Below are positions 6,134-11,030 of a stretch of DNA of 11,030 bases, in pieces (the stretch's first letter is position 1; the number at the start of each line of letters is the position of its first letter). Origin of the DNA: Bacillota bacterium (GTDB taxonomy: Bacteria > Bacillota > Clostridia > Christensenellales > Borkfalkiaceae); assembly GCA_003343995.1 (NCBI GenBank), contig QAKE01000082.1:1-11030 (forward strand), written 5' to 3'. The translations under genes were made by a program, and so were the position numbers. The notes under the pieces were generated by a model that was not told where the DNA came from, did no database searches, and was given only the letters and a program-made list of their open reading frames with translations.

Positions 6134-8440
6134 GTGAAAAAAATATGGATAGACGCGCCGCGGGAAATGAACCGCGAGTTCGCGTTTTATAAAAAGCTGG
6201 AACGGGTGGATGCCGGCACGAAAATGTCGGTTAGCTGTTCCAACCTTTTTCAGGTATACCTGAACGGCAAGCTGTTCTACGCGGGGACGATGCGCTCGGC
6301 GCACGGGTACAGCTTTATCGTGCCGCTCGAAATGCCCGTGAACGAAGGGGCAACGCACGTTTGCATTCTCGTGAACGAATACGCCATCAATTCCTATAAT
6401 ATCGTGGACGAAAACGGATTTTTTTCCTGCCGCATCGAACGCGGCGGCGACGTTTTGGCGGACGGGGATTTTACGGCTTATGCGTTCGGGGAGCGGGAGC
6501 AGAAGGTGGAGCGCATATGCCTGCAGCGTAATTTCGTGGAAAGCTATCGCTTTACCCCCGATACCGTCGCGTTGTTTTTCGGCAGAAGTCTCCGCGCGCC
6601 CCTTCCCGTACGCGAAACGGAGGGGAACGTTCTGCTGCCGTTGGAGCTTTCCCTGCCGAAATTGGATTTTTTGCCCGCGCAGGGCGTTTTGGAAACGGGG
6701 GATATTTATCAAAAGGAAACGTACCATACGTACGTCGCGCCCCCTTCCGGCACGATAGGGCCGTTTTGCAAGGGCTATACCTACGAGCAGCTGACTTCGC
6801 GGATTTCGCTGGAAGTTTCCAAAATCGGCTGCCGACCCGCGCCCGCGGGGGAAGTGCTTTCCGCGCAGTACCGCCTCTACGACATGGGCGTGAATAAAAG
6901 CGGGTTTATCCGCTGCCGCGCGGAGGTGGAAGAGGACGCCGTGCTCTATTTTTCCTTCGACGAAATTTTTTATCCCGAAGTCAGAGAGGACGCGGAACTG
7001 CGCGATTGCTATCCCGAAAAAAATCCGTTGGTGTTCCACCGCATTTACGCGGTGAACGCGGTAAAATATATTCTGCAAAAGGGCGTTTACGAGCTGACGA
7101 CCTTAGAGCCGTACACCTTCCGCTATCTGAACGCGATCGTCGCGTCGGGGCGGGTGAAACTCGAAGGCGTGGGGCAGGTGCTTTACGAAAATCCGGACGG
7201 ATACAACTGCACGCTGAAATGCGGGGACGAACGGTTGAAACGCGTGTTCGACGCGGCGCAGAACACCTTCGTGCAAAACGCCGTGGACGTGCCGACGGAC
7301 TGCCCTTCCCGCGAGCGCGCCGGCTGGCTTTGCGATTCCTTTTTTACCGGTCGCGCGGAAAAACTGCTCACCGGCGAAAACAAGGTGGAGCGCAATTTCT
7401 TTTTGAATTACGCCCGCGCCAAGCCGCTGCGGGAACTGCCCGCCGCCATGCTGCCGATGTGTTATCCGGCGGATCATCTGAACGGCAATTACATTCCCAA
7501 TTGGGCGATGTGGTTCGTGGTGGAACTTTACGATTATTATCGGCGCACGGGCGATCGCGCCCTCGTGGACGCGCTGCGGGAAAAAGTGGAGGCGATCATC
7601 GAGTTTTTCCTCAACGGGTACAGGAACGACGACGGGCTTTTGGAGCGCCTCGATAAATGGGTGTTCGTGGAATGGAGCAAGGCGAACGAGCTGATTCAGG
7701 ACGTCAACTACCCTTCCAACATGCTCTTTTCCGGCTGTCTGGAGGCGGCGGGCGAGCTTTACGGCGAGGAACGATATAAAGCGCTTGCCGAAACGATGCG
7801 CGAAACCATACGAAAGCAGTCTTTTAACGGCGAGTTTTTCGAGGACAACAGGGTGCGCCGCGGCAATAAGCTGGTGAGAACGCGGCAGACGACGGAAACC
7901 TGTCAGTATTACGCGTTTTTCTTCAACGTCGCCACGAAGGAAACGTACCCCGAACTGTACCGCACGGTGTTTACCCATTTCGGCGCAAAGAGAAACTGCG
8001 CGAGCGTATATTCCAAGGTGTATAAATCCAACGCCTTTATCGGTAACTTTTTGCGGCTGGAGCTCATCCGCAGGGACGGGCGGCTGAAAGACCTCGTGAA
8101 CGAGAGCATCGAGTATTTCGATTATATGGCGAAACGCACCGGCACGCTTTGGGAGCACGACCGCCCCACCGCCAGCTGCAACCACGGCTTTGCGAGCTAC
8201 GTGGCGTGCATGATCGCGGACGGGCTCACCGGTTATTGCGGCACAGACGAAAACAACCGCCCCGTTTTCGGGAAGGATTATTTCGGGCAGGACTGCGAGC
8301 TGATTTTGCCCGTTTGCGGCGAAAGGTACAAGGTGACGGTGAAAAACGGCGTGCGCACGGTGGAGCGGATCGCGGCGGGCGCGGAAAAAACAGTTTCGCA
8401 TTGCGACGGCGCGGAAGAGCTTGCGGAGAGCGCGGGGTAA
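6134..8440 (+). CDS. GH78-like alpha-L-rhamnosidase
   Basis: A 768-residue inverting glycosidase predicted to release alpha-L-rhamnose from oligosaccharides. Residues 1-130 look like the N-terminal beta-sandwich of bacterial rhamnosidases (VYLNGKLFYAG near 41-51). Around 249, YDMGVNKSGFIRCR matches the beta domain that precedes the catalytic barrel. The (alpha/alpha)6 domain runs from about 380 to 700 and holds the hallmark VPTDCPSRERAGW near 386-398, with D389, E394 and D401 as active-site acids; the family form is usually CPQRDER-x-GW. TLWEHD with E674, followed by a Cys-Asn-His block, matches the conserved general-base region. A C-terminal beta domain ends the protein. There is no signal peptide, implying action on imported oligosaccharide. 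Start GTG 6134 has GAGGAGG at 6121-6127, six bases away; in-frame codons upstream overlap GH31 and are rejected. It follows GH31 by 37 bases. Other six-hairpin glycosidases are possible but less likely. Confidence 0.87.
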   Translation: MKKIWIDAPREMNREFAFYKKLERVDAGTKMSVSCSNLFQVYLNGKLFYAGTMRSAHGYSFIVPLEMPVNEGATHVCILVNEYAINSYNIVDENGFFSCRIERGGDVLADGDFTAYAFGEREQKVERICLQRNFVESYRFTPDTVALFFGRSLRAPLPVRETEGNVLLPLELSLPKLDFLPAQGVLETGDIYQKETYHTYVAPPSGTIGPFCKGYTYEQLTSRISLEVSKIGCRPAPAGEVLSAQYRLYDMGVNKSGFIRCRAEVEEDAVLYFSFDEIFYPEVREDAELRDCYPEKNPLVFHRIYAVNAVKYILQKGVYELTTLEPYTFRYLNAIVASGRVKLEGVGQVLYENPDGYNCTLKCGDERLKRVFDAAQNTFVQNAVDVPTDCPSRERAGWLCDSFFTGRAEKLLTGENKVERNFFLNYARAKPLRELPAAMLPMCYPADHLNGNYIPNWAMWFVVELYDYYRRTGDRALVDALREKVEAIIEFFLNGYRNDDGLLERLDKWVFVEWSKANELIQDVNYPSNMLFSGCLEAAGELYGEERYKALAETMRETIRKQSFNGEFFEDNRVRRGNKLVRTRQTTETCQYYAFFFNVATKETYPELYRTVFTHFGAKRNCASVYSKVYKSNAFIGNFLRLELIRRDGRLKDLVNESIEYFDYMAKRTGTLWEHDRPTASCNHGFASYVACMIADGLTGYCGTDENNRPVFGKDYFGQDCELILPVCGERYKVTVKNGVRTVERIAAGAEKTVSHCDGAEELAESAG

Positions 8441-8445
8441 GGGAT

Positions 8446-10509
8446 ATGAGATTTCATCGTTATTTTTCTGACGGGGCGATTCTGCAAAGAAACGCCCCTG
8501 TCGTTATCGGGGGAAACGCCGAAAAGGGCGGCGCGGTAATGTGCCGGCTGTCGGGGGGAACGGTATCGTTTGCGCAGACGGTTGCCGCCGGCGCGGACGG
8601 GCGCTTCAAGGCGGTCTTTCCCGCCGTGTGCGATACGCGAAGCGCCTATTTGCTGACGGCGGAATCGGGGGAAGAGCGCATTGCGGCGCACGTTCGTTTC
8701 GGCGACGTTTATCTTACGCTGGGACAGTCGAACATGACGTATTCGCTCTCCGCGGCGGAGGATTGCGAAATGTGGCTTGAACGCGCCGCGGCGGCGGAAA
8801 TATCCCTGCTCGATCTGGCGGACGGCACGGGCAGGATCGTGAGACCGCCGTTTCCCGAAAACGATCTGAAGGAAGGCGTTTCGTGGACGGCGGGAACGGA
8901 TGCCGCCGTCAAAGACATATCCGCGCTTTCCGTGCAGGTGTGCGCGCGGCTTTCCGAAAAGAACGGCATACCCGTCGGCGCGGTGCATGCGTCGGTGGGC
9001 GGGCTGTCCGTCGAGGCTTGCATTTCCCGCGCGACGGCGGAAGCGGACGGGGCGTTCGTCGCTTTTTTGAAAAAGGCGGGGCGGTATCGCTCTTTAGAGG
9101 AATACAACCGAGGAGACGCGCGCGATTATACGCAGATTTCGGGGGTGTGGAACGAAAAGATCGCGCCGCTGAAAGGATTGTCCTTTGCGGGCGTCGTGTG
9201 GTATCTCGGCGAAAGCTCCGCGTTCGACAGCGAGTATGCGGACGGGTATCTGCGCGGCGTGCGCTTGCTGTTAAAGGATGTAAGGCGGCTGTTTAAGGAT
9301 ATTCCCTTTATCGCCGTGCAGATCGCGCCGCAGTATTACCCTTACGGCGATAAATACGGCTATTTATACGTAAACGAGGCGATTGCCCGCGTGGAAACGG
9401 AGGACGAAAACGTCGTTGCGATTCCCGTTTACGACATAGAGCCCCGATGGCTGAAACCCGACGGGGAAACGTATTATCACCCCATCCATACGGTGAACAA
9501 AACGCCCGTTTCGGAGCGCATCGCCGCCGCCCTTCAGAATAAAAAACGCTATCCCCGCATCGTTTCGGTCGAATTTCTTCCCGAAAAAGCGGTGTGCCGC
9601 GTCGAAGGGGGCGCGCCTCTCGCCGCGGGGGAATATTTCGGGTTTACGCTTGCCGGCGAAAACGGAAAATATTATCCCGCCCGCGCGCGGGCGATCGGAG
9701 AAAGGGAAATCGAGGCGGTTTCTCCGGACGTGGAGAATCCGCGTTTTTTAACGTATGCCTTCATGCAGTATCAGGATTTCTGCAACGTACGCGCGGCGGA
9801 CGGCGCGCCGCTGCTGCCGTTTCGCTCGGCGTCGGGCTCCGTCGGAGAGAATTACTGTTTTCCGCCCGCATATACCGCCGACGGCGCGCTCGAGGTTTAC
9901 GAAAACTGCTTCGGCTGGCAGACGGGTACCTGTCATAAGGTGCCGGTGTGGCGCAGCGGGGAAATTTACCGCGCGGGCGAGGTTGCGCTTTCCGTTCGCA
10001 AAACGCGGGAAGGCATGTTTATCGCGGCTGCCGCCGTTCCCCGCGCAGAGGATTTTTACCTTTTTGGCGTTTCGTCCGTCCTCTGTCTGTCGGGACACAA
10101 AAGTCACATCGCGGACTTCGATTTTTTGAATTTCGAAATGAAAGCGGAAGGGGCGGCGGAGTTTGTCGGCGTGGTTGTGCGCGCCGCCGACGGCGAAACC
10201 TACCGATTCGATACGATGAACGGCGGTCAAAAGGAGTACGGCGCGTTGCCGGTAACGGACAAAACGGCGCGATATTGCATTTCCCTGAAAACCGGCGTGC
10301 GCGGGGATTTTGCGCCTGTGATTTTTCCGAGCGAATTGAGAAAAAAATTCGTGCAGGCGGAATTTGTATTCCGCGCTCGGCGCGAGGCGGTCGTTCTTTT
10401 TAAGGGGTTCACGCTTTCCGATCGTAACTTTTCCGCGTCATGCAACGCTTCCGTAAAGGAAGCGGCAGACCGCGCGGACACAAAACTTCCCGCCTCTTTC
10501 GACGAATAG
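8446..10509 (+). CDS. Sialate O-acetylesterase-like SGNH esterase with extra C-terminal domain
   Basis: A 687-residue protein of the family that removes O-acetyl groups from sugars. Residues 1-85 form a beta domain (SDGAILQRNAPVVIGG near 8-23). The catalytic part has GDVYLTLGQSNM with nucleophile S95, IPVGAVHASVGGLSVEACIS (175-194), WYLGES with E256, and YYHPIHTVNKTPVSERIA with H348. In the usual DIHP motif an Asp lies two residues before this His; here that position is Pro346, so activity may rely on another acid. A family-type beta domain reaches about residue 465 (FGFTLAGENGKYYPA, then APLLPFR). The last 220 or so residues are an extra, beta-rich domain I cannot assign, possibly carbohydrate binding. 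There is no signal peptide. The ATG at 8446 starts 5 bases after the rhamnosidase stop with only a weak upstream site (GGGG about 8 bases away), so coupling to rhamnosidase translation is likely. Acetyl-xylan or rhamnogalacturonan-type substrates are as plausible as sialic acid. Confidence 0.85.
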   Translation: MRFHRYFSDGAILQRNAPVVIGGNAEKGGAVMCRLSGGTVSFAQTVAAGADGRFKAVFPAVCDTRSAYLLTAESGEERIAAHVRFGDVYLTLGQSNMTYSLSAAEDCEMWLERAAAAEISLLDLADGTGRIVRPPFPENDLKEGVSWTAGTDAAVKDISALSVQVCARLSEKNGIPVGAVHASVGGLSVEACISRATAEADGAFVAFLKKAGRYRSLEEYNRGDARDYTQISGVWNEKIAPLKGLSFAGVVWYLGESSAFDSEYADGYLRGVRLLLKDVRRLFKDIPFIAVQIAPQYYPYGDKYGYLYVNEAIARVETEDENVVAIPVYDIEPRWLKPDGETYYHPIHTVNKTPVSERIAAALQNKKRYPRIVSVEFLPEKAVCRVEGGAPLAAGEYFGFTLAGENGKYYPARARAIGEREIEAVSPDVENPRFLTYAFMQYQDFCNVRAADGAPLLPFRSASGSVGENYCFPPAYTADGALEVYENCFGWQTGTCHKVPVWRSGEIYRAGEVALSVRKTREGMFIAAAAVPRAEDFYLFGVSSVLCLSGHKSHIADFDFLNFEMKAEGAAEFVGVVVRAADGETYRFDTMNGGQKEYGALPVTDKTARYCISLKTGVRGDFAPVIFPSELRKKFVQAEFVFRARREAVVLFKGFTLSDRNFSASCNASVKEAADRADTKLPASFDE

Positions 10510-10510
10510 G

Positions 10511-10540
10511 AAAAAACAGCCGTTTCGGCTGTTTTTTCTT
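10511..10540 (+). terminator. Strong intrinsic terminator ending the operon
   Basis: CAGCCG (10517-10522) pairs with CGGCTG (10526-10531) around a TTT loop, and a six-T run plus CTT follows. A six-A run lies directly before the stem, so the structure is symmetrical and could also stop transcripts coming from the minus strand. It begins two bases after the esterase stop codon. Confidence 0.92.
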
Positions 10541-10601
10541 GATTTTGTGATAGAGCTATAAAAAAGATATTTTGCCGTTTTCCTTACGGGATTTGAACCT
10601 C

Positions 10602-10640
10602 ACGGATAGTCAATCAGTCAAAATATCCGTTATATATCCG
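10602..10640. repeat. Small inverted and direct repeat cluster (ACGGATA / TATCCGT)
   Basis: ACGGATA at 10602-10608 is the reverse complement of TATCCGT at 10624-10630, separated by 15 bases. TATCCGT recurs at 10634-10640, ten bases after the previous copy. The arrangement could be a protein-binding site, a recombination-site arm or chance in A+T-rich DNA. Confidence 0.35.
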
Positions 10641-10928
10641 TTTAGCGCCGATTGCTGTGGCAAGCTCGCTAGTATTCTGCTCGATTTCTTCAACAGGCGT
10701 TTTGCAATATCGCTGCAATAAAAGCTGCATCGGATGTCTTATTTGCTCCTTTCCGCCGACAAACATTTTTTTGCAATTTAACGACAAAATATATTCGATT
10801 TCTGCTTGTAAAACAACACCTAAAAAGAAACTGTATCGTTGATTCTTGTTTTTTTTATGTTGCGATATTGCAACCCCAGTAGAAACATCGAAATAGAGAG
10901 AAATGCTTGTGTTTAGGGATAAAAGCAA
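10614..10928 (-). pseudogene. Unrecognised minus-strand open frame, possibly a gene remnant
   Basis: A 104-codon open frame beginning at a TTG with no convincing ribosome binding site; the frame opens at about 10943 after a TGA. The C-terminal half reads like real protein (KEQIRHPMQLLLQRYC, then PVEEIEQNTSELATAIGAKR), while the N-terminal half is Ser/Asn/Lys-rich and less convincing. An AAGGAG lies inside the frame but 15 bases from the next ATG, too far for a good start. I do not recognise a family. Its A+T-rich composition differs from the operon. It may be the 3' part of a decayed gene, a small real gene, or a chance frame. Confidence 0.25.
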
Positions 10929-10938
10929 GCGAAAAACA

Positions 10939-11028
10939 TTAAATCATTAATTCAACGATAAAGGTTTTAGGGACGGGAGTGGGTTTGCAACCGCCTTTCG
11001 ACTTTTCGTAAGTGAAATCATAGGACAT
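10939..11028 (-). CDS. Short minus-strand open frame at the window edge, uncharacterised
   Basis: An ATG at 11028-11026 opens 29 codons ending in TAA at 10941-10939; the protein begins MSYDFTYEKSKGGC and ends VELMI. The frame is still open at the window edge, so this could be the end of a longer gene. It lies in a different frame from the open frame just downstream, and the two overlap for about five bases, so a frameshifted single gene is conceivable. No family recognised. Confidence 0.25.
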   Translation of the reverse strand: MSYDFTYEKSKGGCKPTPVPKTFIVELMI

Positions 11029-11030
11029 AA

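Larger units (their letters stand above)
10541..11030. other. A+T-rich tail without a confident gene
   Basis: Composition changes sharply after the terminator: 10741-10860 has 36 G or C in 120 bases, whereas 9601-9660 has 40 in 60. No + strand coding frame with a credible start is seen. The region holds two weak minus-strand open frames, a TATCCGT repeat cluster and a short T-arm-like motif, each listed separately. It may be intergenic DNA or the decayed edge of an acquired element. Confidence 0.6.

Noticed and set aside
6029..7078. Minus-strand open frame of 349 codons across the GH31/GH78 junction
   Set aside because: It spans two well-supported + strand genes and their ribosome binding site and has no domain signature.
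7103..8401. Long minus-strand open frame of 432 codons opposite the rhamnosidase gene
   Set aside because: It is the antisense shadow of a gene with clear GH78 motifs. It has no ribosome binding site or family signature and is rich in His, Arg and Ala, as expected from reading G+C-rich codons backwards.
8149..8445. N-terminal extension of the esterase frame into the rhamnosidase gene
   Set aside because: The extension is Arg-rich shadow sequence overlapping conserved GH78 residues; family similarity begins just after ATG 8446.
10581..10605. Complete tRNA gene on the minus strand
   Set aside because: Only the T-loop consensus is present. The flanking bases form just two stem pairs, and no acceptor, D or anticodon arms can be folded around it.

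Overview
The window looks like part of a glycan-utilisation locus from a Gram-positive, probably gut-associated Clostridia-type bacterium. I infer this from the CUT1-type sugar importer with a lipoprotein binding protein, strong AGGAGG-type ribosome binding sites, GTG as well as ATG starts, intrinsic terminators, and coding DNA much richer in G+C than the flanking non-coding DNA. A Christensenellales-like lineage is possible, but nothing here proves it.

All six confident genes lie on the + strand. (1) nt 2-991 is the 3' end of a gene whose visible part is two tandem, homologous, beta-rich modules of about 160 residues. (2) A perfect 34-nt palindrome (1001-1034) precedes an ABC importer block: two MalF/MalG-type permeases (1055-2005, 2016-2888) and a lipoprotein solute-binding protein (2935-4494). 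(3) An imperfect terminator-like hairpin (4508-4544) precedes three enzyme genes: a compact GH31 alpha-glycosidase (4570-6096), a GH78-like alpha-L-rhamnosidase (6134-8440) and a sialate O-acetylesterase-like SGNH esterase with an extra C-terminal domain (8446-10509). (4) A strong intrinsic terminator (10511-10540) closes the run. (5) The last 490 bases are A+T-rich and hold only weak minus-strand open frames, short repeats and a tRNA T-arm-like motif.

Working model: an oligosaccharide carrying alpha-linked terminal sugars, rhamnose and O-acetyl groups is captured by the binding protein and imported. It is then deacetylated and trimmed by the three enzymes, which show no signal peptide and are probably cytoplasmic. 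The tandem-module protein may bind or process the polymer outside the cell, but its N-terminal part is missing here. No transporter ATPase or regulator is encoded in the window; CUT1 importers of Firmicutes often share an MsmX-type ATPase encoded elsewhere. The substrate is not determined; acetylated, rhamnose-containing plant or microbial glycans are candidates.

I found no CRISPR array, rRNA, complete tRNA, insertion sequence or defence system. The most unusual points are the enzyme combination, the Asp-to-Pro change next to the esterase's catalytic His, the unassigned extra domain on the esterase, the tandem modules, and the two intercistronic hairpins.
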